From: a bacterium
Lineage (GTDB): Bacteria; UBA8248
Assembly (NCBI GenBank): GCA_030922375.1
Contig: JAVEPB010000109.1
Location: 1 to 34,157, forward strand
Direction of reading: 5' to 3'
Length of the DNA stretch: 34,157 nucleotides
The notes below the pieces were generated by a model. The model did not search any database, had not been told where the DNA came from, and was given only the letters and a program-made list of their open reading frames with translations. Made by a program: the position numbers and the translations under genes. Positions 1 through 8,305 of the stretch are shown piece after piece. Positions within the stretch are counted from its first letter, which is position 1, and each line of letters starts with the position of its first letter.

Positions 1-1395
1 GGTGGTCGTCACGTCGGTGAGAAAAGTCACCTCACGCCTGATGCCGATTCCGCCACGGAATTTACCCGAGCCTTCGCTGTCCGGCCGAAGCGCGTAGCAG
101 CGATACCTGACCGGATAGTTGAGCTCCATCTCCTCGACCGGCGCGTTTTTCGTGTTTGAAACCGAATGGACGCCGTCCATGCCGTCCTTGTCGTAGCGCG
201 CGCCAAAACCGCCCCCCGTGGTCTCGTAATAAGCATATTGGCCGCCATCCAGCCTGGGACCGCCAAAAGAAAATTGGTTCATGGCGCCATTGCTTCCGGC
301 GGGGACACTTTCCGGCATGGCGTCCTTGAGCGCGCGGCAAACCACATCGATTCCCCGGCGAGAGATTTCCCAGCCCGCGGCACACGCAGCCGGAAAATTG
401 GCGTTCAGCGCCGCGCCCTTGGGGATTTTCAAATGAAGAGGCCGGTAGCACCCCTCATTTTGCGGAATGTCGGGATCCGTAATACAGCGCATGGTGTACA
501 TGACGAGCGACATGGTCATGTAGAAAGTCGCGTTACAGGGTCCCAGACGCTGCTCGCTTGTCCCCTCGAAGTCGAAAGTAATCTCGTCATCTTTCTTGGT
601 GAGCTTGCATTTCAGACGAATGGGCTCGTCGGTCGAACCGTCGTCATCCATGAAGTCCTCGCCGTCGTACACCCCATCGGGGATTTTTCGGATCTCCGCG
701 CGCATGCGCCGCTCGCAGTATTCGACGAGCGAATCGCAATAACGATTAAAATCATCGAAACCGTAATGATCGATGAGTTCGTTCACGCGGAGGATGGCCG
801 TGTTGTTCGCGGCGATTTGCGCGGCGAGGTCTCCCTTGCGCTCCTCCGGCGTGCGCACATTCGCGAGGATCATTTTCTGAATATCGGGAACCACCTTTCC
901 CCTTCTCATGTACATGACGGAAGGGATGCGGATTCCCTCTTGAAATATCTCCGTCGCCGTCCCGCTCATGCTTCCCGGAGACATACCGCCCACATCGCTG
1001 TGGTGCGCCAGGTTCCCGACAAAACCCCAGAGCCTGTCTTTATAGAAGAGAGGCGATATCAGAATGATGTCCGGCAAGTGCGTCCCCCCGCGGTAGGGAT
1101 CGTTCACGAGGATTCCGTCCCCGGGCTCGAGGCTGTCGATGTCGTGCTCCTCCATCGTCTTCTTGATGATGAAGGGAAATGCCCCCAGGTGGCCGATTTG
1201 ATGCGCCGTCTGAGAAAGCATCTCGAGTTTCAGATTGAACAGGGAACAGGTGTGATCCTCGCGTGTCTTGATGTTGGGAGAATAAGAGGATTTCTTCAGT
1301 GCCACCCCCATCTCATCCGTGATGGCGACCAGCGAGTTTTTAATAATTTCAATCATTGCCGGGCTGACGTCCGCCCGGTTGTTTTCCGCGACCAT
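1..1395 (-). CDS. hyuB: Hydantoinase B / oxoprolinase family protein, 3' end outside window
   Basis: This is the B subunit of the HyuA/HyuB (hydantoinase/5-oxoprolinase/acetone carboxylase-like) family, which works with an ATP-using A subunit on amide or imide rings or on carboxylation. The frame opens at ATG 1395 with GGAG just before it and stays open to base 1, giving 465 residues; family members usually run to 500-600, so only the C-terminal part is missing. Family signatures visible are VNDPYRGGTHLPDI near residue 105, NLAHHSDVGGMSPGSM just after it, and FRGGIGIRREV near the left edge. It follows hyuA by 18 bases in the same direction, so the two are almost certainly co-translated. The family call is firm. 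The substrate cannot be read from sequence. Confidence 0.93.
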   Translation of the reverse strand, partial: MVAENNRADVSPAMIEIIKNSLVAITDEMGVALKKSSYSPNIKTREDHTCSLFNLKLEMLSQTAHQIGHLGAFPFIIKKTMEEHDIDSLEPGDGILVNDPYRGGTHLPDIILISPLFYKDRLWGFVGNLAHHSDVGGMSPGSMSGTATEIFQEGIRIPSVMYMRRGKVVPDIQKMILANVRTPEERKGDLAAQIAANNTAILRVNELIDHYGFDDFNRYCDSLVEYCERRMRAEIRKIPDGVYDGEDFMDDDGSTDEPIRLKCKLTKKDDEITFDFEGTSEQRLGPCNATFYMTMSLVMYTMRCITDPDIPQNEGCYRPLHLKIPKGAALNANFPAACAAGWEISRRGIDVVCRALKDAMPESVPAGSNGAMNQFSFGGPRLDGGQYAYYETTGGGFGARYDKDGMDGVHSVSNTKNAPVEEMELNYPVRYRCYALRPDSEGSGKFRGGIGIRREVTFLTDVTTT

Positions 1396-1413
1396 CTCCA
1401 AATTCTCCCCTGG

Positions 1414-3450
1414 CTAATTCGCAATCTTGAGCAGTATGTGACCGCTCTCGTCCGTTACACCCGCCCAACCGGCCGGAACGAGCGCCGTGGCGAATGCATC
1501 GTAAATGATGGAAGGGCCTTCGACCTTATCCCCCGCGGAGAGGCCGGCCCGATCGATCAAACGGTAGGCTGATTTTTCTCCGTTTGACGAAAGAACGGAA
1601 ACCTCCCGGACCTCCTCCCCGTCGCTCGCGGTGGATTTGAGAATCCCCTCCGGCTTCGAGGTAAGACCGAAAACCGATATCCGCAAATTGACAAATTCAA
1701 CCGGTTCGTCCACGTCGCAAAATCCATAGGTGAATTCGTGCATCCGGTGGAAGTCGTCGAGAATTTCCGCCACCGGGAGGAGGTCTCCGTTCCGGGTGGC
1801 GTTAACGTTTATTTCAAAAGATTGTCCCACGTAGCGCAGATCCACCGAGCGCTCGATCCGCACGTCACGGGCGGGAAAGTCGGCCAGGCGCTCTTGGCCG
1901 AGCGATTCGAGCCGGCTGAAGCCGCCGCTGATATCGTCCTGCTTCACATCGGCGCTTCGCCGGATGAGCGCCCGCGAGAAGTCGTAGCGGTAGTCCGCCA
2001 GAGAAGCGCCCAGGGCCGAAAGAACACCCGCCGCATTGGGCAGGAGAACCTGCGCCACCGTTAATTCCTCGGCCACGGCGCATGCATGAAGCTGCCCGGC
2101 GCCGCCGAAGGGGACCAGGGTGAAATCCGAGGCATCGAACCCCCGCGTCAGACAGACGGCGCGGATCTCCTTGGCAAGGCTGTGATTCACTACCTGGAGC
2201 GCCGCGGCCGCGGTTTCGGCCGGCCCCATGCCGACCTCCGAGCCCACTTTTCGCAGCGCCTCCGTCCCCGCCTCCGGGCGGAACGGAATGTCTTTTCCCT
2301 CGAAAAATTCGGTCTGGAGGCTGCCCACCTCCATGTGTGCGTCGGTGGTGGTGGGCTCTTCTCCGCCGAACCCGTAGCAGGCCGGGCCGGGGTTGCTCCC
2401 CGCGCTGCGCGGGCCCACCCGGAGACCGCCGCCGCTGTCCACCCAGATGACGCTTCCTCCGCCGGCGCCCACGGTATGAACATCAATCATCGGAATACGA
2501 ACCGGGAAGCCGCCAATCATCGCGTCGACCGTCCACTCCGGCTTGCCGTCGCGAATGAGGCAGATATCGCTCGAAGTTCCTCCCATATCGAAACTGATGC
2601 AGTCGCCAAGGCCGTGGCGGACGGAGAGGTAGGCCGCCGCCGTCACACCACCCGCGGGACCGGAGAGCGCCGTGCTGATGCATCGCTCGCTAAGGGCGTC
2701 CACTGTCCCGATGCCGCCGTTGGACTGGAGCAGCCGGAGCTGGGCGGCCAGCCCACGCTCACCCAAGGCTCCTTCGAGCTTGTCGGAGTAGTTCGTCAGG
2801 ACCGGTGTAGTAAAGGCGTTGGCAACGGTGGTGCTTGTCCGCTCGAACTCCCGGTATTCGGGCAGAACGCGCGATGAAAGAGAAACCGACAGATCGGGTT
2901 GCCGCTTGAGAAGCTCTTCAAGCAGCCGTTCCTCGTGAGCGGGATTCAAGAAGGAAAAAAGCAACGACACCGCCACCGCCTCTGGCTTGGAGGCGAGCGT
3001 TTTTTCGACCACCTTTTCGAAGTCTTCGTCCGAGGGTTCCACCATCACGGAACCGTCCGCCAGAACGCGCTCGTGCAGCTCAAAGCGGCGGCGGCGTGGC
3101 GCGAGGGAGGGCGGCTTCTCCGCGCGCCAGTCGAAGAGACTCGGCCGAATCTGACGGCCTATCTCGAGAACATCCCTGAACCCTTCGGTCGTAATGAGCG
3201 CCGTTCGCGCACCCCGGCGCTGGAGAAGAGAATTTGTCGCAATCGTCGTTCCGTGAAGAATGATTTTGACATTTTCACTCGCCACCCCCGTCTCATCCGG
3301 CGCGCGATCCAGTGCGCGGAGCACACCTTCCGCCGGATTCGGATAGGAAGTGAGGACTTTGGTGTGGTGGACTTCGCCGCTCTCCTCGTTGAGCAGGACA
3401 AGGTCCGTAAATGTACCTCCTACATCAATCCCGATTCGATACGATGCCAC
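1414..3450 (-). CDS. hyuA: Hydantoinase A / oxoprolinase family ATP-binding subunit
   Basis: The A subunit carries the actin/hexokinase-type ATPase fold of the hydantoinase/oxoprolinase family. Visible motifs are RIGIDVGGTFTDLVLL at the N-terminus (phosphate loop 1), ALSGPAGGV and FDMGGTSSDICLI in the middle, then VGAGGGS followed by NPGPACYG, all typical of HyuA. I place the start at GTG 3450, which has GGGGG nine bases upstream and begins the protein just before the conserved IGIDVGG. An in-frame GTG at 3480 would add ten non-conserved residues and falls in the loop of a hairpin. The product is about 678 residues, normal for the family. It lies 75 bases after the deacetylase-like gene and just ahead of hyuB, at the end of a TRAP transporter operon. 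Substrate is unknown; hydantoins, oxoproline-like lactams and small ketones are all precedents. Confidence 0.93.
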   Translation of the reverse strand: MASYRIGIDVGGTFTDLVLLNEESGEVHHTKVLTSYPNPAEGVLRALDRAPDETGVASENVKIILHGTTIATNSLLQRRGARTALITTEGFRDVLEIGRQIRPSLFDWRAEKPPSLAPRRRRFELHERVLADGSVMVEPSDEDFEKVVEKTLASKPEAVAVSLLFSFLNPAHEERLLEELLKRQPDLSVSLSSRVLPEYREFERTSTTVANAFTTPVLTNYSDKLEGALGERGLAAQLRLLQSNGGIGTVDALSERCISTALSGPAGGVTAAAYLSVRHGLGDCISFDMGGTSSDICLIRDGKPEWTVDAMIGGFPVRIPMIDVHTVGAGGGSVIWVDSGGGLRVGPRSAGSNPGPACYGFGGEEPTTTDAHMEVGSLQTEFFEGKDIPFRPEAGTEALRKVGSEVGMGPAETAAAALQVVNHSLAKEIRAVCLTRGFDASDFTLVPFGGAGQLHACAVAEELTVAQVLLPNAAGVLSALGASLADYRYDFSRALIRRSADVKQDDISGGFSRLESLGQERLADFPARDVRIERSVDLRYVGQSFEINVNATRNGDLLPVAEILDDFHRMHEFTYGFCDVDEPVEFVNLRISVFGLTSKPEGILKSTASDGEEVREVSVLSSNGEKSAYRLIDRAGLSAGDKVEGPSIIYDAFATALVPAGWAGVTDESGHILLKIAN

Positions 3451-3470
3451 TTCTTGACCCCCTAGTTTTA

Positions 3471-3518
3471 TATGCCCCACGGCATAAGAAGATAAGAAAT
3501 AGAAAGACAGAAAGCCAA
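3471..3518 (-). promoter_or_regulatory. Pyrimidine tract plus hairpin ahead of hyuA
   Basis: The gap between the deacetylase-like gene and hyuA reads on the minus strand as a run of about 30 bases that is almost all C and T (3487-3518), followed at once by a perfect 6-bp stem TATGCC/GGCATA with loop GTGG (3471-3486), then the GGGGG ribosome site of hyuA. Such a tract plus hairpin could be a ribosomal S1 or Rho loading region or a translation-control element. Only the base pattern is seen; the role is inferred. Confidence 0.35.
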
Positions 3519-3525
3519 AGGCGGC

Positions 3526-4428
3526 TCAGCCCACCCGGGACCCTTTCCGGAATACCTCGGAGGCCTCCGAGCCGGTGACGATGACGCCATCGTTTTGCAA
3601 CAGATGGCCGGCGAAATCCGCCACCCTTTCGGTAAAGCGGGGTTCGCTCATCGCGCTCAGATGAAAAAGGTACTGAACGAACTGCGGCCCCCCGGCCTCC
3701 GCCCGCCGGCGAATCGCGGCATAAACCGAGAGAAGCGTCTCGAGCTCCGCCGCCTCGTTGAACAGGTAATTTTCCGTGAATGCTCCCCCGGCGCCGTCCC
3801 AGCCGAGCGGAATCATGAAAATCCCGGATTCGCCCACATCGCCGGCACCGTAGGAGGCGGCATCGCCCGCCCGGACAAAACCACCGCTCGGAGGCGCGCC
3901 CATCCAGTCGGCTTCCACATCGGGCTCCCTGTAGCCGGGTGCGGACGAAAAATCCACGGTAAGGCCCAGTTCCGCGAGCACGGCTGGCAGCTCATCGTTG
4001 CGCCCGAAATACCCCGAGCGAAAGGAGTTGGGTGAAAGACCCTCCCGGACCATTACATTTTTCAGATCCTCAAGGATCGCACGCATGTAACCCGTTTCCT
4101 TGATCCGGGAACCTTTCCGGGGGATATCCTCGTGCGGGTGGAGACTCAACTCCCCGCCCTGGCGGACGGCCTCACGCCAGCAGTCGAGAAACGGTTCTCG
4201 ATAAAGCAAATGCCGCTGATCGGGATGGCTCAGGATGGACCAGTTGCACTTTCCTCCCAGGGAGCGCTCAACGAGCCCGAGAGCTGTATTGATATCTTCA
4301 AGGATTCGGGTTTTCTCCGGCGTGCCGACGGTATAGCCGACATCCGCAAAAACGCTGGAGGGCTTGAGCGGAGAGAAGCCATGCCAATTGCAATCGATGA
4401 GGTATGAAACGTAAACGGGATTCCCCAT
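3526..4428 (-). CDS. Polysaccharide-deacetylase-like protein (carbohydrate esterase 4 fold)
   Basis: A 300-residue soluble protein with no signal peptide. It resembles the NodB/polysaccharide deacetylase superfamily of metal-dependent amidases: an Asp near the N-terminus (YLIDCNW, D12), a His pair in GGELSLHPHED (H97, H99) and a later FRSGYFGRND motif (R137) in the place of the family's Arg-containing third motif. Similarity is structural in flavour rather than close, so a C-N hydrolase acting on a small imported compound is as likely as a true sugar deacetylase. Its ATG at 4428 lies three bases after the TRAP permease stop codon, indicating tight translational coupling, and it is followed by hyuA. 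Being sandwiched between a transporter and a HyuAB pair suggests a role in the same catabolic pathway. Confidence 0.6.
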   Translation of the reverse strand: MGNPVYVSYLIDCNWHGFSPLKPSSVFADVGYTVGTPEKTRILEDINTALGLVERSLGGKCNWSILSHPDQRHLLYREPFLDCWREAVRQGGELSLHPHEDIPRKGSRIKETGYMRAILEDLKNVMVREGLSPNSFRSGYFGRNDELPAVLAELGLTVDFSSAPGYREPDVEADWMGAPPSGGFVRAGDAASYGAGDVGESGIFMIPLGWDGAGGAFTENYLFNEAAELETLLSVYAAIRRRAEAGGPQFVQYLFHLSAMSEPRFTERVADFAGHLLQNDGVIVTGSEASEVFRKGSRVG

Positions 4429-4431
4429 CGC

Positions 4432-6930
4432 CTAGGCTCCGCCTACTTCAAGAGCCGTGTCCCGCCGCCTGACCCATTGGGAAGCGATCCCCAGCCCCAA
4501 CAAAACCACCCCGGCCGAGGCGACTGGCCACGCGGCCAGGGCCATTCCCCCGCCCAACCAGGCGCCCACCGCCGGACTTATCACGCCGGGGAAAGCCAGC
4601 AGGCCGGCGGAGACAAACATAATGATCCTCTCGTACACCGTTATCCGGTTAAACAAATATCCTTCTCCGGCTATGCTCATGGCGAAAACAGCGGCCAGCG
4701 CGGCCATGAACGGGAAAAACGCACCAACGAACCCCGACCCCTCCAGAAGAAGAGCGGGCTCGTAAACGAACATATACGGAATGATGAACCCGGGCATGGT
4801 GATTCGGAACGCCGTCCACCCGACCTCCCACGGGGTGCCCCCGCTGATCCCCGCCGCCGTATAGCTTGCCAGCGCTACCGGCGGAGTCACATTGGAGAGG
4901 ATGCCGAAATAGAAAACGAACATGTGAGCCGGGAAGTCCGTAATCCCCATTTTCATGAGGGCCTCGATGACCACGGTGATTACGACGATATAGACCGCCG
5001 TCGCCGGCAGCCCCATGCTCGATATGACGGACGCAATCATGGTGAAGAAAAGCGCGAAAAATAGAACCCCGCCCGAGAGGTGAACAATATTCTGGGCGAA
5101 AACCGCGCTCAGGCTGGTGCTCTGCGCCACCCCCACGACGAAACCGACAATGGCGCATGCGATGCCGACGCTCAGCGAGGAGCGCGCGCCCAGTACAAGC
5201 ACATCGCGTAGCTTTAGAACCACGCCCTGAAAATATTCATGCTCGCGCAGGACATACCAACCGGCCAGGGCGGCGGGAAACGCCATCCAAACCAGCCAGG
5301 ACTCCACGGTCACCAGATAAAAGGCGAGCAAGAGCAGGACATTCCCCGGAAGACCCGACCTCAATCCGCCGCCTCGCCACACGCACAATTCAAAGCTGAG
5401 GAAAACCGCGGCGAGGGTGACGAGATAGATGGAATCGTAAATCATCGTGTTCACCAGCCACCCGATCACCGCCAAACCGCCGGTTTCCTCCATGCGGTAC
5501 CCATCGGGGGCCAGGATTGCGACGATGATGTGCAAGGCAATCGCAGCAAGCATCATCACGACCGGGAAGCGCTTGTATTTATCTCCGCAAAAAATAATCG
5601 TCAGCGCCCACATGATCCCCGCGCCACCGGCGAAAAGGGCCGTCCGCCCGCTGACAAACAGGGTGACAATCAACATGATGATGGGCACCAAAAGATGAAT
5701 CCCCTCGCGGAGCACATCCTTGAGCTTGGGAATTTCGCTATCCCCCAGCCCCGTCAGGCCCTCCTTGCGCGCCGCGAAATGCACCTGCAAAAAAATCGCG
5801 AAATAATAAAGAAATGCGGGGATCACGGCTCCCATCATGATTCGCAGATAGGATGTGGAAAGATACTCGACCATGATGAAAGCCGCGGTGCCCATGATGG
5901 GCGGCATGATCAAGCCGCCCGTGGAAGCCGCCGCTTCCACGGCGCCGGCGTAATAAGGCTTGTAGCCGATTCGCTTCATGAGCGGGATGGTGAACGTTCC
6001 CGTGGTTGCAACGTTCGCGACCGCGCTGCCGCTGATGGTGCCCATGGTTCCGCTCGCAATGACGGCGACCTTCGCCGGACCGCCGGCCGAGCGGCCGCTG
6101 ATGGCGAGCGCGAGTTCGTTGAAGAACATCGCCGTACCGCAAACGGACAAAAATGCGCCCATGAGGACAAAAATAAAGATAAAAGTAGACGCGACTCCCA
6201 GCGTGATTCCGTACACCCCGTTGTCTTCGAGATACATCATCTCCAAAAGCCGGTCCCACGCCATCCCCCGGTGGGAAGCGAACTCCAGGAACGAGGGAAG
6301 CACGTTTCCAAAATAGCCATAAATCAAGAAGAACACGGAGATCACCGCAAGCCACGGCCCCGCACAGCGCCGCGTGGCCTCCACGATGATGAGAATGGAG
6401 AGAATGGCGAACGTCCAGTCGAAGAGATTCGGATCTTCGTTCGAATCCTGGCGAATTTCCCAGAAAATAAAAGTGTAGAGCCCCACCAGGATGCCAATGA
6501 CAATAAGGGTCCAGTCCAACCATCCCAGCCGGCTCGATGATGGATAGATGCCCTCGGTGTTCAAGGCGGCGGCATACAGGCCACCCGCAGCGATCATGAA
6601 TCCCCAGAACCACTCGCCCCAAACGAGCCAAATCAAAACCCCGGCCGCTACCGTTGCGAAAGAATATAAATACGCCTTGGGTCCGGGCCGGCCGGCCTTG
6701 CGCCCGGGGTACACAAAAAAAATGAGCGCCAGGGTAAACGCGAGATAGATCGCGTTGCGGTTGATGGACTCCATGAAACCGAAAGTGTTCACCCATATGA
6801 CGAATCCCGACATAAGAATCGCCATAACGGCGTAAATATAGTACTGCCCGCCCTCAAGCCGGCGTATGAATACGCCTTCATCGGTCGTTTCACCGCGGAG
6901 GGTTTCGTTTTTATCGGCCTCATCCACCAT
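4432..6930 (-). CDS. TRAP transporter permease, fused small and large membrane subunits (TAXI type)
   Basis: An 832-residue inner-membrane protein with many hydrophobic segments. It fuses the small (DctQ-like, 4-TM) and large (DctM-like, 12-TM) TRAP subunits, as is usual for TAXI-class systems. Diagnostic stretches are GGLIMPPIMGTAAFIM, SSMGLPATAVYIVV and SNVTPPVALASYTAAGISGG. I choose ATG 6930, seven bases after GGAGG; a longer frame begins at 6963 but adds only non-conserved residues. The periplasmic receptor lies 130 bases upstream and the deacetylase-like gene 3 bases downstream. It imports an organic acid or similar solute by ion-coupled secondary transport. The substrate is not known from sequence; linkage to hyuAB points to a lactam, imide or carboxylated amide. 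Confidence 0.95.
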   Translation of the reverse strand: MVDEADKNETLRGETTDEGVFIRRLEGGQYYIYAVMAILMSGFVIWVNTFGFMESINRNAIYLAFTLALIFFVYPGRKAGRPGPKAYLYSFATVAAGVLIWLVWGEWFWGFMIAAGGLYAAALNTEGIYPSSSRLGWLDWTLIVIGILVGLYTFIFWEIRQDSNEDPNLFDWTFAILSILIIVEATRRCAGPWLAVISVFFLIYGYFGNVLPSFLEFASHRGMAWDRLLEMMYLEDNGVYGITLGVASTFIFIFVLMGAFLSVCGTAMFFNELALAISGRSAGGPAKVAVIASGTMGTISGSAVANVATTGTFTIPLMKRIGYKPYYAGAVEAAASTGGLIMPPIMGTAAFIMVEYLSTSYLRIMMGAVIPAFLYYFAIFLQVHFAARKEGLTGLGDSEIPKLKDVLREGIHLLVPIIMLIVTLFVSGRTALFAGGAGIMWALTIIFCGDKYKRFPVVMMLAAIALHIIVAILAPDGYRMEETGGLAVIGWLVNTMIYDSIYLVTLAAVFLSFELCVWRGGGLRSGLPGNVLLLLAFYLVTVESWLVWMAFPAALAGWYVLREHEYFQGVVLKLRDVLVLGARSSLSVGIACAIVGFVVGVAQSTSLSAVFAQNIVHLSGGVLFFALFFTMIASVISSMGLPATAVYIVVITVVIEALMKMGITDFPAHMFVFYFGILSNVTPPVALASYTAAGISGGTPWEVGWTAFRITMPGFIIPYMFVYEPALLLEGSGFVGAFFPFMAALAAVFAMSIAGEGYLFNRITVYERIIMFVSAGLLAFPGVISPAVGAWLGGGMALAAWPVASAGVVLLGLGIASQWVRRRDTALEVGGA

Positions 6931-7002
6931 GAACCAACCTCCGAAAAACAAACACATATCCACCTGCTTAGCGCAGGATCGTGCAATGGAAGGAAGTGTC
7001 GA

Positions 7003-7032
7003 AGCGGGGATGCCCCTAAGGGCACCCCCGCT
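7003..7032 (-). promoter_or_regulatory. Strong intra-operon hairpin between receptor and permease
   Basis: A 13-bp stem with a 4-base loop lies in the 130-bp gap between the TAXI receptor gene and the permease gene. On the plus strand the arms have one A/C mismatch (7010 and 7025). In minus-strand RNA that pair becomes G-U, so all 13 positions pair. It is not followed by a T run, so it is unlikely to be a simple intrinsic terminator. More likely it is a 3' stabilising or processing hairpin that keeps receptor mRNA in excess over permease mRNA, as is known for other binding-protein operons. Confidence 0.6.
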
Positions 7033-7060
7033 TTATAGAAAAATCCAGGACAACTTCTGA

Positions 7061-8032
7061 CTAGAGCGCACCCACTTCTTTGTAATATCTCTTGGCGCCT
7101 TCATGCAGCGGAACCCCGATGGACATTCCGCCCTTCAAGTCCTTAATGGTCATGTTCTTGAAAGTCGAATGCCCTTTTTGAAGCCGGCCGAGGTTCCCAA
7201 AGGTCGATTTAACGACCTTGTAGACGAGATCGGCGCTGAAACCCTTTTTCGTAAGCAAAAAGGCAGAGTGCATCATCGTTTTGGTGGGTTTGTCCCATCC
7301 TTTGTAAAGACCAGCACGGACGAAACCGTTCACGATCCAGGGGTGTTTCTTGTTGACTTTATCCATTACCGCTTGGGAGAAAGGAACGAGACTGAGACGG
7401 CCACCGGCAATCGTCAGGGCCTCGACGATGGTGCCGATAGGCGCCCCGCCAACCACGAAAGTACCGTCCACCTTTCCGTCCCGGACCGCCTGAACCGCTT
7501 CGCGCTGGCCCAGATAATCCACCTTGAAGTCCTTGTACCCGAAACCCAAGACGCCGAAGATGGCTTTCGTGGTGGAGATGTTCCCGCTGCGCTTTCTGCC
7601 CGGGATGAACTTTTTCCCTTTAATGTCCGTGAGCTTCTTGATGCCCGAGCGCTTTGTCACGAGCAGATGATAATGGCTCGGAAACATGACCGCCATAAGG
7701 CGATTTTCTTTCTGCGCCTTTTTGAACCGGCCAACACCAAAGTAGCACTGACTCGCGATGTTGTTCTGCATATACGCAATGTCCACCTGGTCCCGGCGGA
7801 GAAGGTCGCAGTTTTGGACCGACCCCTTGGTGGGGTTCGCCGTTACCTTGACCCCGGAAACTTTCTCGGACCATAGCTGGGCCAACAGGACACCCGTGGG
7901 ATACCAGCTGCCGCCCGTCGAAGCGGTGGCGAGGGCGAGGTTCCGCGTGGCGCCAAAAGCTGTACTCTGCGTTGACAGAATACCCGTGAGAGCAAATGCC
8001 CCAATCAATAGAAATGTCATCACTCTTCGCAT
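7061..8032 (-). CDS. TAXI-family TRAP transporter periplasmic solute receptor
   Basis: A 323-residue periplasmic binding protein of the TAXI class. Start ATG 8032 is preceded by GGAGG at eight bases and gives a clean Sec signal peptide: MRR, then a hydrophobic core (FLLIGAFALTGIL), then a cleavage region around TAFGA. The mature part carries the TAXI hallmark ATASTGGSWYPTG, followed by QNNIA and LGQREAVQAVRDGKVDGTF. A longer frame reaching 8104 would bury the signal peptide behind 24 residues and is rejected. It is the first gene of the transporter part of the cluster, after a 273-bp gap that probably holds its promoter. It delivers the solute to the fused permease downstream. Confidence 0.94.
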   Translation of the reverse strand: MRRVMTFLLIGAFALTGILSTQSTAFGATRNLALATASTGGSWYPTGVLLAQLWSEKVSGVKVTANPTKGSVQNCDLLRRDQVDIAYMQNNIASQCYFGVGRFKKAQKENRLMAVMFPSHYHLLVTKRSGIKKLTDIKGKKFIPGRKRSGNISTTKAIFGVLGFGYKDFKVDYLGQREAVQAVRDGKVDGTFVVGGAPIGTIVEALTIAGGRLSLVPFSQAVMDKVNKKHPWIVNGFVRAGLYKGWDKPTKTMMHSAFLLTKKGFSADLVYKVVKSTFGNLGRLQKGHSTFKNMTIKDLKGGMSIGVPLHEGAKRYYKEVGAL

Positions 8033-8178
8033 CAAAAAACCCTCCGTTTGTGAATACAGTTGTTCAAGTTTGAAAAAAAAGATGAACCAACTTCCCCAGA
8101 CCACTATTTATTTGCCTGACTCATGTTCGCAGTAAAAACAGGAAACAGATTTCTCTCTTTCCCCCCAAAGCGCAACTA

Positions 8179-8196
8179 TCGGATATTTTTATCCGA
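8179..8196. promoter_or_regulatory. Palindromic site upstream of TAXI receptor gene
   Basis: A perfect 7-bp inverted repeat, TCGGATA and TATCCGA separated by TTTT, lies about 150 bases upstream of the receptor start in the A+T-rich 8033-8305 gap. Its size and position fit a repressor or activator binding site. No convincing -35/-10 pair could be picked in the gap. The stretch just after the upstream LLM stop codon (about 8240-8300) is very A+T-rich and holds a second, weaker repeat TTGAAT...ATTCAA. No gene is seen in this gap. Confidence 0.4.
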
Positions 8197-8305
8197 AAGA
8201 TTTTTCACTAACCTACTTATTATGAATTAAAGATGCAACTGGGGACACCTTTGAATCTTGAAAAATTCAATCATACTGATATATTTAATGTATATAGTAT
8301 TTAAA

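Noticed and set aside
166-1572. A 468-codon open frame on the plus strand antisense to hyuB and the hyuA end
   Set aside because: The minus strand has clear HyuB motifs through the whole stretch; the plus frame is His/Arg-rich and has no recognisable domain. It is a codon-bias shadow.
5239-6540. A 433-codon plus-strand frame antisense to the TRAP permease
   Set aside because: Extremely rich in His, Asp, Arg and Gly and lacking any motif, while the minus strand encodes a textbook permease.
8225-8255. Possible sigma-54 site upstream of the TAXI gene (GG...GC)
   Set aside because: Spacing between GG and GC is 11 bases instead of 10 and the flanks do not match the consensus.
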